Assembly (NCBI GenBank): GCA_030867875.1
Contig: JAOWCC010000917.1
Span: 248,001 to 312,000 of the forward strand
DNA length: 64,000 bases
Reading direction: 5' to 3'
From: Actinernus sp. WN-2022
Lineage: Eukaryota > Cnidaria > Anthozoa > Actiniaria > Actinernidae
The notes under the pieces are model-generated. The model saw only the letters and a program-made list of their open reading frames with translations, was not told the origin of the DNA and did not search any database. Position 1 is the stretch's first letter. Every line of letters begins with the position of its first letter. Below are positions 10,374-20,445 of the stretch, piece by piece. Made by a program: the position numbers and the translations under genes.

Positions 10374-13300
10374 ATGAGTTGTAATTTAGAAATTCATAAT
10401 GAATTTAAGAATATGGGAGAGTTTACTTGCCCTTTGAAAGATTATATATTGAAAGATTATATAAGTATGAAAAGAGATGAATCCTGTTGTAATGATAAAC
10501 ACATAATTAATGACAATGGTGGTATGAATGTTTGTTTAAACTGTGGTGTGGTCAATGGTTATGTTGTAGCACCGGAGTATATTGATTTTAATAAAAACAA
10601 GAGCCCATCTGGGCTTCCACTCGGGCCACATGAGATTGAAGATGAAATACACTTTCATTTGAAATCCTCTTAGTAATAACCAAGGGGAAGAATTATTAGC
10701 TGAATTTAGCAGTCTTTAGGAGTGGCCGGTAGCGCGGTGACTTTCATTCTCTGCTCCCCTAGGATATATGTAATTTAATATTTTTGTTTTTCTCGTACGT
10801 AAATTAAAGAAGTTGACATTTTAATTTAAACACTACTTATTCAAGTAACACACATTTACAATTTAGTCTTCTGTTCTGTTATTTTGCAGGTTCCGATTGT
10901 CTCAAATGTATGTTTATATTTGTACCACATTATAAGTTGTATCCTGTCCAACCTGTGATGGAGCTAGCTATGTCAATTTGTGTGCCTCTATGTAACTTTA
11001 TCTGCTGTTCTTGCTATAGCGATACTACTGTTTGTAAACACGACGTCATTTATATATTTGCATATATAATGTGGTTGGCAAAAAAACCGCGTGTTTGTAT
11101 GACTTGTATGGAGGGTGGAGGAACAGAACAGGGAGGAGGGAGAATTGGCCAAAAAAAACAGGGAGGAGGGTGAAATGTCCAGAAAAACTAGGGAGGAAGA
11201 ACTTAGCATACAGGGAGGATGGAGAAAATGGGATCTACATACAAACCCCCTGGTATAGGGCACAACAAATAGTAAAAATTCATACAAGGTTGGTTCCCTT
11301 GGTTCCTAATCCATGGACCAAAGTGAGCTTCCCATCCTACCCCCCCCCCCCCCCCCCCCCCCCCCCTCCCCCTCACCAATGGGCAACGAACAATCTGACA
11401 AGGGTCCCATGGATCCACCCCTGATGGAAGCTGCTGATACATGCATTATTTACCCATCCATTTACAACAACAATAAAAAAGATTTTTTTAAGGCAGCAGT
11501 CATGATTATGTTTTATGTAGTATGTAATCTACTGGATTTAGCCTGTATATTTACAATATATAAAATACATATAGTGGCACCAAAGGAACTAGTACTACTA
11601 CTACTAACAGAAGAGAGAGTCAATGTATTTAGCATGGTATTGCTAGAATTGGGGACAAATTTATTTACTCTCTATATCTATACAACTATATAATTCCACT
11701 ACACTTGAGGGTGGTCACTACCAGAGATTTGGTTGCATTCTCAGTGTTGGCCTACAATTTAACATTGTGATCCAAGAAGACACAAAGCGTTTAGAACCAT
11801 TTGCAGATGTCAGAACAAAGGCATGCAGTACCAGTTCTCCCAGTTATTTTAAGGTCCTACCTGGATTTGAACTCTGACTACCTCCTGCACAACAGACTGA
11901 CACTTAACCACTGAGCTTACTGGTTCTGTGATGGGCCAAATTTTGTTCAGATAAAATTAATCGAATTCTATTAAAAATACATCTGAGACATTGAATAAAT
12001 GTAGTCCATGGAGTTTTAGCATAGTTTTGGTCATAAATAAATGTTATTATTATAGCCAGAGAATAATACTGGTTCACTACTCATGCTCTTGCAATAAGTG
12101 ATAATGGATATATAATGAACTACAACTGCCAAATGCTGCACATTTTCCCGGGGGGAGGGGTGTTGTTAATATATTGTAACCAGGACTGATCAGTATTACT
12201 TTCATTCTGGATGAGATAGGACGTATTTCTCAGCAAATATTAGCTTTCATGCATTTTTTTAAAGTAAAAATATATTATGCTAGAGAAAATAAGACTGAGT
12301 TTGTACCCTTTCTCTTCATATTTATTTATTTACTAGAAGTAATCATAGTTTATCAAAGTGCGTTCAACATATTTTTGAAAGAGAAAGGACTGTGGTAACA
12401 GTCTGAAAAGCTGAAAATTGCTGCAATGATGTGGACGGTGTACGTAAACCTGATCAAAAGTGCTTGTTTTTGAACTAATGTGAACATTTTGATGTCTTGA
12501 CTTATATGTTAATATACAAGGGGATGCATCTGGGTATAAAACTGTAATTATCTTTGTGTAACATTAAATCATTGGATGCGATGCTTATGGGGCTATATGT
12601 ATACATGTGTGTTTTATATGGTTATGGCATTGATTTGAGAATTAGTAGCACATTTTGCTGTGTGGTATACAGTGTAAAGCAATAATTGAAGTTAGTGTAG
12701 AAGACAAATCAACTCAGGCTATAGCTAAATACATTTACATACATACATGAACTTTATTTGAGTGTCAATATTATTTAGCTGTATATAGCTAATTGGGGAT
12801 ACTATATTACAGGATATATAAAGAGATTAATATATTAAAGTACGTATAAATAAATATTACTATTCAGATGTGTATAAACTGAATTCCAGTTCCTAGAACA
12901 TAAACTATATTTATGTCCTTCCCTGAATTGTGATTATATATGATGGACCTGCTGTCAATGTTGAGCTCGGTTTGCGGAACAGAAACACAAAACTACTGAG
13001 TTGGATTAATCTGGCTATGTGCAAATTTTGAGCACATAGCCGCTTTAATAACTCATTAATATTTTATCATTACAGATCTTATTTTTAGAAAAATATAATT
13101 TGCCCAGCAAAGGTGGGGACTTCAAAGCGCCAAAGACCTTTTTGTTGGCTGCAGAATATTGAGCGTCATTGTTAGTTTCAGAATAAGTTATGGTAAATGT
13201 TGGTAGCCGGGTCCTGGCTTTGATCGCTTTGATCAGCCTTGTTTCAGGTCCGTTAGAAATTCAGTGTACATTAATTGAACACAGCAATGAAGTCAGTATA

Positions 13301-14607
13301 CTTTAAATTTCCCTCACCTTGTACTGTGTATGTTGATATTTCAGTTCCTTGGCATATCAAAGTGTCGGTATAGATTAACTCTCTGTCTGAATGTAGTGTT
13401 AATTTGAATCCGTTAATTTGTATAACCAAGATGTACACAGTGTCGCAACTCACACAAGATACGCCGATTACGGGTATCTAGAAAACTCAGACCTTGTTTC
13501 TCTTCAGCCAGGTCATCTTACTGTTTGTAGTTTCGGTATCTGTATGTACAGCGAAAAGCAGAATCCAGTACAGCGAGCAAGCCAACAGAATTCACTCGGT
13601 TGTTTACAAATTTTGCCTCAGTTCTCTGTTCAACTTCGCTGGTGTCGTCACCGCGCCGACAAAACAGACCATGTTTGACTTAATAAACCACCACGATGCA
13701 CATGTGTAGTATTTAAAAAGCTTCTTCACAACTCACACTGAAATATTCATATCCATGTATTTCTCTTCAGCCTTCAGGTACGATTTATAGCATCTTGACC
13801 ATTTGCAGTTTTGGTGTCGGCAAACCGAACAGCACAATTCAATGCAGCGAGCACGCCAAGCATATTTTTCGATCGCACATTCACTCGGGTTCAGCATAAA
13901 TAAATAACAAGTATCCTGAGCTTGTTGGAAGGTTTTCGCACGGTGAAGTTAAATAAAACATTAAAGTGCTTACATTTGAGAGATGGGACTCCAAATTAGA
14001 GAGAAAGTTCCTCGCGGGTCCTCCACCATCTTGATTTACTGTATTAAATTATGTAAATAAATTAACCTGGCGAGTGTTGCGTGACCAGCACAGTGCAATC
14101 TGATTGGTGTGAACTTGACCTTTAACGCATGCGCAAAAAAATTGCGACACCTAACAAAAAAAAATAACGGCTTGCATTTTAAGACTCGTTGCTGCCACAG
14201 GCAGCCCGAGTAATAAATATAGAATAAGGAGAAAATCAGTTTACCATTGGAAGTATCACTTGTGTAATATTTTAATAAAATTCGATTTACGGTATACTGA
14301 ATATGAAAACATCCTCCGTAGCTTTAAACAACTGGAAGACGCTATGGGTGAATTAGAGAGACCTCTGAAAATATATCCTATTTTAGATTATTTATTTTAT
14401 AAGCTGTTTCAATGAAAGTATGACGAAAGCCACAATCCAAATTATAAAGCTAACATGAATAAATGTGTGAGACCCATTAATACGAAGACCCTTCAACGAT
14501 ATGAATTATTATGGAAGAGAGTATGCACCATAAATAAATGGCTTCGTATAAAGACTAATAATGATGTTTTTATGAAGAAGGCCAAGAAGAAGACCATTAT
14601 AGTTTAG
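10374..14607 (+). pseudogene. Zinc-ribbon protein (TFIIB/VLTF3-like), interrupted by a 3.6-kb insertion
   Basis: The first part (10374-10595) encodes a Cys4 ribbon: two adjacent Cys at CCNDKH, then VCLNCGVVNG, the spacing seen in TFIIB-type and late-transcription-factor ribbons. At EYIDFNK the frame runs into element A. After 14211-14217, a second copy of TAATAAA, the same frame resumes and runs to TAG at 14605-14607 (KSVYHWKYHL near its start). Total about 203 codons. One in-frame TGA at 14413-14415 shows decay. The gene lies just inside the left TIR and converges on the gene at 14604-15095, their stop codons overlapping by 3 bp. A transcription-factor role is inferred from the ribbon only. 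Confidence 0.68.
10596..14210. mobile_element. Element A: 3.6-kb non-coding insertion with 7-bp duplication
   Basis: TAATAAA is present at 10589-10595 and 14211-14217, immediately flanking. The left end reads AACAAGAGCCCATCTGG and the right end is a hairpin-forming GCTGCCACAGGCAGCCCGAG. Similar ends bound element B (20446-22207), and the last 150 bp or so share GTGACCAGCACAGTGCAATC with it. No transposase is seen. The interior has a 26-base C run near 11341, GGGAGGA-rich repeats (11115-11220), and two diverged copies of a segment of about 150 bp (13,490-13,640 and 13,750-13,900). The superfamily is not recognised. Confidence 0.8.
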
Positions 14608-15095
14608 GATGTAAACGTTTTATCGTATTTGATTTTATATTGGTCAACTAGTGAACATAAATCTGTGACTTGATCATCCAAAACGTTCAGCTTTAGGATA
14701 AACTTTTCTATATCATGATCTTCTCCACGTAGAAGTGAACGTATTTCATTCAACACTTTCTGATAACTAGTATGTGCAAATTTACACATTTCTATTTTTC
14801 TATTATATGTTTTCATTTTCAAAAGCCCTTGTAACAATAAACCAATATCTGAAATAATGCCGATAATAATTGGATTGAGTGTGATAGACCCAACAATTAC
14901 ACCTGTACTAGTTAACTCAATTGATGTTGAATGCAAGCTTGTGTTAACCTTTTTAGAACGTTTATACGCCTGCTTATAACACCAAGTCTTCTTATGATAA
15001 TAAGCATATAGTTTCTTCAACGTCTCAACCTCTGCTTCACTCATGTCCTTGTCTATATGATTGAAATTGAATACTTTAATCTTTGTTATAACCAC
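14604..15095 (-). CDS. Polinton-like small protein with hydrophobic segment
   Basis: An intact frame of 163 codons starting at 15095. Residues about 14-50 are charged and rich in Lys and Tyr (KKLYAYYHKKTWCYKQAYKR). A hydrophobic, Gly/Ile-rich segment follows at about 60-92 (STGVIVGSITLNPIIIGIIS), long enough to cross a membrane, and the C-terminus is predicted helical (VLNEIRSLLRGEDHDIEKF). It converges on the zinc-ribbon gene with a 3-bp overlap and lies 25 bp downstream of the gene at 15121-15681, so the two may be co-transcribed. I do not know its function. The hydrophobic core would suit a membrane-active virion or lysis protein, but that is speculation. Confidence 0.65.
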   Translation of the reverse strand: MVITKIKVFNFNHIDKDMSEAEVETLKKLYAYYHKKTWCYKQAYKRSKKVNTSLHSTSIELTSTGVIVGSITLNPIIIGIISDIGLLLQGLLKMKTYNRKIEMCKFAHTSYQKVLNEIRSLLRGEDHDIEKFILKLNVLDDQVTDLCSLVDQYKIKYDKTFTS

Positions 15096-15120
15096 AGCTC
15101 TATATTATATGATTACATTA

Positions 15121-15681
15121 TTAGTTTGATGTGTATATATTAACACCAGATTGAGTAGATTTAGTCATCCCTGTAAGCTCCTCAACTGTAATTGTTGATT
15201 TTACGTATACATTCCAAGCTGCATTAGCATCATTAAAAAGCTTATTTAATGTTGTTGTTCCAGTATCAGTGATTTTTACTTGTAACTTGTATATATGCGT
15301 GTTTATGCTGAATGCTTGATGATATGACACGTCTGTTATACTAGTCATTGTTTCTGGGTTTACTGCAAGTTGGGCTCCGAAGCTGCATCTGTTTCGGTTT
15401 CCAAGTGTTGCATCTGGTAAGCTACTGAGACCAATATAGGTTTGTAAGTGATGGGTTGGACTTATTACTGTAATTAACACCCAACGAAACCAGAAATTAC
15501 CACCCCCTGTATTAGTAGATATATATAAATTACATGACAGCCGCATCATATTATTCACGCCTTTTGGTTTTAGTTGAATTTCATAATTCGGGATATCTAC
15601 CCAATCAGAATTAGTATCACTATGACTCCAGAGAGTTGATATTTCCCTTGCATTATAACTGATTACCCTAACAGACATCAT
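15121..15681 (-). CDS. Polinton-like beta-rich protein, candidate minor structural protein
   Basis: An intact frame of 186 codons with start ATG-ATG at 15681; the double Met makes the exact start uncertain by one codon. The sequence is rich in alternating hydrophobic and Thr/Ser/Asn residues (MMRLSCNLYISTNTGGGNFW, FRWVLITVI) with a Gly-rich turn, consistent with a beta-sandwich. Other marks are WVDIPNYEIQLKPKGVNN and a C-terminal NAAWNVYVKSTITVEELTG. It has no signal peptide or membrane segment. It is the middle of three collinear minus-strand small genes in the element. A jelly-roll virion component is a reasonable guess from composition only. Confidence 0.6.
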   Translation of the reverse strand: MMSVRVISYNAREISTLWSHSDTNSDWVDIPNYEIQLKPKGVNNMMRLSCNLYISTNTGGGNFWFRWVLITVISPTHHLQTYIGLSSLPDATLGNRNRCSFGAQLAVNPETMTSITDVSYHQAFSINTHIYKLQVKITDTGTTTLNKLFNDANAAWNVYVKSTITVEELTGMTKSTQSGVNIYTSN

Positions 15682-15822
15682 AAATTATCATTTATCGTCG
15701 TTTCATGTGTGGGTTTCTTTATTTCAGACCCTGTATTAAATACTCCCATTGATTATACTATTTGGTTACACAATTTTATGGAATTACTGCATTATTGTTG
15801 CCATCAAGTGTATAGTCTAAGT

Positions 15823-16015
15823 AAGGGTTAGAGACTGCTTGTGAGTTCTTTATCGACAAATACAGGCACGCGCTGATTGTACGATGAACGAAAAATAATG
15901 AATACTGCATGAGGCCGAAGGCCGAATGCAGTATGAAGAAATTTTGAGTTCATCGTACAGTCAGCAAGTGACTGTAATTTGCCGATAAAGCACAAACATA
16001 AAGTCTCTAACCCTT
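15823..16015. mobile_element. Foldback MITE, 193 bp
   Basis: The ends AAGGGTTAGAGACT and AGTCTCTAACCCTT are exact inverted repeats, followed by partly matching CTTTATCG segments. A second inner pair (GTACGATGAAC and GTTCATCGTAC) and a central GGCCGAAGGCC palindrome make the whole element able to fold. It lies in what was Polinton-like sequence. No clear target duplication. Confidence 0.8.
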
Positions 16016-16247
16016 TTAATATTCAAACTGAGTGCACTGTCAGCCGTGAATTTCAATTTAAATCAGTTGTCAATAACAATTTCATAAAGAAGTCAAATAT
16101 TTCGCATGAATTAAATCGTTTTACGGTAAATATCTCCACAAAGAAAAGTCATTTCAATAGACAATGAATAAAAACAGAAGTAGATAACTGTGCAAAGAAT
16201 AATTTACTTTGGCGTTCGGTCAGTTTAGTTGACGCCTTGCGAGTACA

Positions 16248-17140
16248 TGTTTGTACATTTAACTCGAAAACGTTTCTCTTGGAGCCATGTATTAAAATAT
16301 CGAGTATTTAGCCGGCTTAACTCCTAGATAGTCTACTTTCTTTAATAGTTTCTTTCATTCGAAAATAACTAACCTGCAGATTCCAGTGAATTGAAATCTT
16401 GAAACCGGCCTCCATGTGCTCGGCTCTGATGCAAACATTTTCCAAATAAAAATATCCTAGGTTTTTGAACCTTCCACTGAATTGTCGCTTCATTGTCTCC
16501 TCTTATTGACAGAGTAAGGTCTCGCCGGAAATAAAATCCATTTCTTCAGTTTGGACTGCTAGAGTGTTGAAGAAACTTTTGTTTACTCAGACACATGTTG
16601 ACTAGTTAGTTGTTGTACTTCCAGCGCTTGCAAATCAGCCATTTCTAACGAACGATTATGCAAATGTTTGCCTGAAAACATAATGTGAGGCGAATAGTAT
16701 GATTGTACATTTAACTCGAAAACGTTTCTCTTGGAGCCATGTATTCAAATATCAATTATTTAGCCGGCTTAACTCCTAGATAGTCTGCTTTCTTTAATAG
16801 TTTCTTTCATTCGAAAATAACTAACCTGCAGATTCCAGTGGGGCAGTGAATTGAAATCTTGACTCGAAACCGGCCTCCGGCCATGTGCTCGGCTCCGATG
16901 CAAACATTTTCCAAATCAAATATCCTGTGTTTTCGAACCATCCACTGAATTCTCGCTTAATTTTCTCCTCTTATTGACAGAGTAAGGTCTCGGAAATACA
17001 ATCCATTTCTTAAGTTAGACTACTAGAGTGTTGTAGAAACCTTTGTTTACTCGGACACATGTTGACTTGTAAAGTTGTACTTCCAGCACTCGCAAATCAG
17101 CCATTTCCAACGAGATTATGCAAATGTTCGCCTCAAAATA
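16248..17140. repeat. Tandem duplication of about 440 bp
   Basis: The segment beginning TGTACATTTAACTCGAAAAC at about 16,250 recurs from about 16,705, with the same order of blocks (TTAGCCGGCTTAACTCCTAG, CTAACCTGCAGATTCCAGTG, TTATTGACAGAGTAAGGTCT, AAATCAGCCATTTC). Copies differ by substitutions and short indels such as GGGGCA after CCAGT. No coding content is seen. Confidence 0.88.
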
Positions 17141-17494
17141 TATATCTTCTGTCACACAGGCAACAGAGTTCAATCCTGCCGTTACCTTTCTAGTAATTGT
17201 CTGCATTTTCACTGTTTAATATGCGATGAGGTTTTCCAAGCCGTCCAAACACGTAACTAAGCGAAGGACTAGATCTCCCTTTCCCTATAGGTAAGAGAGG
17301 GTCTGGGTCGAGTGCTGTGGTCACCAATAATGCACGCTCATTAGCCAATCACATGCTTGGATTTTGTACAATGCACGAAATTTGAACATTAATCCGTTAT
17401 ATTCCTTTATGATAATAAAGAATGTGATGTAAAGTGGTAAGCTGTAGTGCTACAGTAAGTGTGCACGCCCTACGAGGGAAAGAGAACAAATCTC

Positions 17495-17568
17495 TGACCC
17501 AAGTGGGACTCGAACCCAACGACCTCCAGGTTGCATGTCTGGCGCTCTACCAACTGAGCTATCAAGTC
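17495..17568 (-). tRNA. tRNA-Ala(TGC)-like sequence, unit 1
   Basis: Read on the minus strand it has a 7-bp acceptor stem (GACTTGA with TTGGGTC, three G-T pairs), a perfect A box (TAGCTCAGTTGGTAGAGC), a perfect B box (GGTTCGAGTCC) and discriminator A. The anticodon position reads TGC, but base 33 is A instead of the near-universal T, and the anticodon and T stems each have one mismatch. It is most likely the pol III promoter head of a SINE and not a working tRNA. Confidence 0.6.
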
Positions 17569-17750
17569 AGATGAGAGCAATCGTGGGTATTGGTGCGTTT
17601 TATGGGGTCACGGCGATTATATATGTATATGTAGTTATGATATGAAAGCTTGCTTGCCGCGTAGCACTAGTAAATGTAAAGAATGTGATGTAAAGTGGTA
17701 AGCTGTAGTGCTAAGTGTGCACGCCCTACGAGGGAAAGAGAAAAAATCTC

Positions 17751-17824
17751 TAACCCAAGTGGGACTCGAACCCAACGACCTCCAGGTTGCATGTCTGGCG
17801 CTCTACCAACTGAGCTATCAAGTC
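17751..17824 (-). tRNA. tRNA-Ala(TGC)-like sequence, unit 2
   Basis: Same as unit 1 except that the 3' acceptor strand ends TTA instead of TCA, changing the terminal pair to G-T. A and B boxes are intact. Confidence 0.55.
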
Positions 17825-18006
17825 AGATGAGAGCAATCGTGGGTATTGGTGCGTTTTATGGGGTCACGGCGATTATATATGTATATGTAGTTATGATATG
17901 AAAGCTTGCTTGCCGTGTAGCACTAGTAAATGTAAAGAATGTGATGTAAAGTGGTAAGCTGTAGTGCTAAGTGTGCACGCCCTACGAGGGAAAGAGAAAA
18001 AATCTC

Positions 18007-18080
18007 TAACCCAAGTGGGACTCGAACCCAACGACCTCCAGGTTGCATGTCTGGCGCTCTACCAACTGAGCTATCAAGTC
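18007..18080 (-). tRNA. tRNA-Ala(TGC)-like sequence, unit 3
   Basis: Identical to unit 2 over the tRNA-like part, 256 bp further on. Confidence 0.55.
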
Positions 18081-18262
18081 AGATGAGAGCAATCGTGGGT
18101 ATTGGTGCGTTTTATGGGGTCACGGCGATTATATATGTATATGTAGTTATGATATGAAAGCTTGCTTGCCGCGTAGCACTAGTAAATGTAAAGAATGTGA
18201 TGTAAAGTGGTAAGCTGTAGTGCTAAGTGTGCACGCCCTACGAGGGAAAGAGAAAAAATCTC

Positions 18263-18336
18263 TAACCCAAGTGGGACTCGAACCCAACGACCTCCAGGTT
18301 GCATGTCTGGCGCTCTACCAACTGAGCTATCAAGTC
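18263..18336 (-). tRNA. tRNA-Ala(TGC)-like sequence, unit 4
   Basis: Identical to units 2 and 3 over the tRNA-like part. Confidence 0.55.
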
Positions 18337-18518
18337 AGATGAGAGCAATCGTGGGTATTGGTGCGTTTTATGGGGTCACGGCGATTATATATGTATATGT
18401 AGTTATGATATGAAATCTTGTTTGCCGCGTAGCACTAGTAAATGTAAAGAATGTGATGTAAAGTGGTAAGCTGTAGTGCTAAGTGTGCACGCCCTACGAG
18501 GGAAAGAGAAAAAATCTC

Positions 18519-18592
18519 TGACCCAAGTGGGACTCGAACCCAACGACCTTCAGGTTGCATGTCTGGCGCTCTACCAACTGAGCTATCAAGTC
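18519..18592 (-). tRNA. tRNA-Ala(TGC)-like sequence, unit 5
   Basis: Has the TCA 3' end of unit 1 and one change in the variable region (ACCTTCAGG instead of ACCTCCAGG on the plus strand). An inverted partial copy begins 44 bp beyond it. Confidence 0.55.
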
Positions 18593-18784
18593 AGATGAGA
18601 GCAATCGTGGGTATTGGTGCATTTTATGAGGTCACGTTGGGTTCGAGTCCCACTTGGGTCAGATATTTTTTCTCTTTCCCTCGTAGGGCGTGCACACTTA
18701 GCACTACAGCTTACCACTTTACATCACATTCTTTACATTTACTAGTGCTACGCGGCAAACAAGATTTCATATCATAACTACATA

Positions 18785-19270
18785 TATGATAATAAAGGAT
18801 TGCCTAGGATTAACACCAGTGTTAAACCAGATAGTACTATTAGTAGCAAATTTCACATTAACCTCATACACCTTATCAATGTTTGAGCCTACCATTTCAG
18901 AGAAAGTCGTGAATCGTATTGGTCTAAAATTTTGGTTAGAGTAGAAAACAACGTCTGGGATGGCCTCAGAATGTAATATGACTGTATCTGACTGAGGCGT
19001 ATCTCTAACATCAATTATAAGAGTGTTACCAACCTTTGAACTAGATACGTAAAATAACCCATCTAACTCATAAACCATAGCTTTGGTGATTCGTAAAATG
19101 AATTGAGCTACCCGCACTACATTGTTTTTCTGTCTAGCTACGTACATGTATATCTCCTGACCTACGATGTTACCATGAAGTGATTGTTTAATTGGCACTA
19201 AATCATTGATTCTTGTCTTAATAATATATTCATTATCATCAAATACACTAGGGTTCATAAAGGTGTCCAT
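18785..19270 (-). pseudogene. Polinton-like structural protein candidate, 3' end disrupted
   Basis: A frame starting MDTFMNPSVFDDNEYIIKTR at 19270 runs about 162 codons to the tRNA-array boundary, then a few codons into the inserted sequence. The composition is beta-rich (QEIYMYVARQKNNVVRVAQF, DVVFYSNQNFRPIRFTTFSE, WFNTGVNPRQSFII) without a signal peptide or membrane helix. The array's target duplication falls in its last codons, so little is lost. It lies between the other small minus-strand genes of the element. A virion-component role is inferred from neighbourhood and composition only. Confidence 0.55.
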
Positions 19271-19352
19271 ATATAACGTCTCAGAAGTGATTGCGACATA
19301 AATAGTTATTATTTAATTGGTTGATTGATTATGGCTCAATGTAAATGATAGT

Positions 19353-19660
19353 TTATATACCTGTGCTATTGACAGATGTCGTTATACCTAGCTCTTGAAA
19401 GCCTGTGTTTGTAGATTGTATTCCGCTACCACTTTTTAATGTGTTTGATATGAAACTTAAGTTCTGTTCAATTGATAAAGAATTTAGTGTTATGTTTCCA
19501 ATATTTGCATAATTTTAAGCTTCAACCCGAACTGTGTAGTTGCTGTTACCTTGTAACCCTATGTCTGGATTATTGTTAATTGGTATATTCATGGTTAGTT
19601 TTTCTGTTGAAATTGGTGGGAATGTCTCGATGATCCTCCATCCTCTATGCTTTGGCTCAT
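19353..19660 (-). pseudogene. C-terminal fragment of a Polinton-like structural gene
   Basis: One minus-strand frame reads WRIIETFPPISTEKLTMNIP, then an in-frame TAA at 19515-19517 after TVRVEA, then NYANIGNITLNSLSIEQNLS, and ends GITTSVNSTGI with a stop at 19353-19355. The Asn/Thr/Ser-rich strand-like pattern resembles its neighbours. The 5' part is not found: the frame merges into the tail of the HNH endonuclease pseudogene near 19,650. Either the HNH gene inserted into it or a deletion joined the two. Confidence 0.5.
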
Positions 19661-20401
19661 ATAAGGACCACTCTTACAGTTGTTAAGACCGTCACAAACG
19701 ATTTTTACTATATTCCAGCATTAATTCCGAGATGCTGGTTTACAGAATATAGACTATTAAAGTATAATATGTCTTTTGTTCTTTGATTTATTGCTTTGAT
19801 ATATTTTCTGTTCTCATGATTGTACTTACCAAAAGAATAATCGCTTTCTTTAGCAGATTTTTTACAGTTCTCTTGTTGTGTGACTAATTGTAAATTACAT
19901 AGTCTATTATCTTTTATGTTATTATTTACATGATTGATAACCTTACCAATTGGTATTAGTATATTCCACAGCAGTGAATATCACTTTTCGCGCGCTCTGA
20001 TTGGCTACTCAAACAGTGAATATATTCACCTCCGAGCGAAGCAGCGATCACCTTGAGCGAGTGTTTGTCCATTTGACAGAAAATAAAATAACTATTTGGT
20101 GCTGGCTATTCACCTGGAGTGTGGTATATACTAAAACAATTATTCACCTCCCCTTCGGTGAATAATTGTTAATTATACCATTGTAACATTCCCAAACAAA
20201 TCTATGAACATAATAATTATTTTGATTTTTTTACACCTTTTTTTCTTACCCTATACATCATATAACCGTTTCTATAATCACTACTTTCATTTGGATTCTG
20301 TTTTACAATATGTATTATATTACCATCCTCATTTGCGGCATTAATAGATTATATTCAGGGTGAATACTATAAACGCAGTCATCTATTACAATCTTTTTCA
20401 T
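19640..20401 (-). pseudogene. HNH homing-type endonuclease, broken
   Basis: HNH endonucleases of this type are small selfish nucleases common in phages, large DNA viruses and virus-like elements. The start at 20401 reads MKKIVIDDCVYSIHPEYNLL. After a frameshift comes NGYMMYRVRKKGVKK, then YVHRFVWECYNGII in another frame. MITE D (19961-20170) intervenes. Beyond it come the HNH core IGKVINHVNNNIKDNRLCNL followed by LVTQQENCKKSAK, and SLYSVNQHLGINAGI, a NUMOD-like DNA-binding element. At least three frame changes and the MITE make it non-functional. It is divergent from the polymerase gene. Confidence 0.72.
19961..20170. mobile_element. MITE D, about 210 bp, inside the HNH gene
   Basis: The HNH reading is interrupted between the codons for YNGII and those for IGKVINH by sequence with imperfect inverted ends (TTAGTATATTCCACAG against CTGGAGTGTGGTATATACTAA) and a terminal hairpin at 20137-20168 (CAATTATTCACC, loop, GGTGAATAATTG). 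It also has a TGATTGGCTA motif common in small cnidarian-type MITEs. Exact ends are uncertain by several bases. Confidence 0.65.
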
Positions 20402-20445
20402 TATAATATAGTATATATAATATTTCTTTAAACTCTTTTATATAT

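Larger units (their letters stand above)
17421..18784. mobile_element. Array of five 256-bp tRNA-headed units with terminal inverted copy
   Basis: Five tandem units, four of them almost identical at an exact 256-bp period, each carry a tRNA-like sequence on the minus strand plus about 180 bp of unrelated tail. From 18,636 to 18,784 a partial unit lies in opposite orientation and can pair with the fifth unit. The 13 bp TATGATAATAAAG occur immediately before (17408-17420) and after (18785-18797), a SINE-length target duplication. This suggests that one retroposed unit, or a preformed multimer, was inserted and then amplified in place. It interrupts a minus-strand Polinton-like gene. Confidence 0.82.

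Noticed and set aside
10589..10673. The C-terminal 25 residues of the 99-codon zinc-ribbon frame as genuine protein
   Set aside because: They are encoded by the left end of element A. The true continuation is at 14,218 after the second TAATAAA.
11071..11693. Frames with poly-proline or poly-glycine at 11,341
   Set aside because: Translation of a 26-base C run within non-coding element A. No conserved sequence on either side.
17695..18777. Four repeated plus-strand frames beginning MVSCSAKCARPTRERE
   Set aside because: They are antisense to the tRNA-like units in the 256-bp array and arise from repetition.
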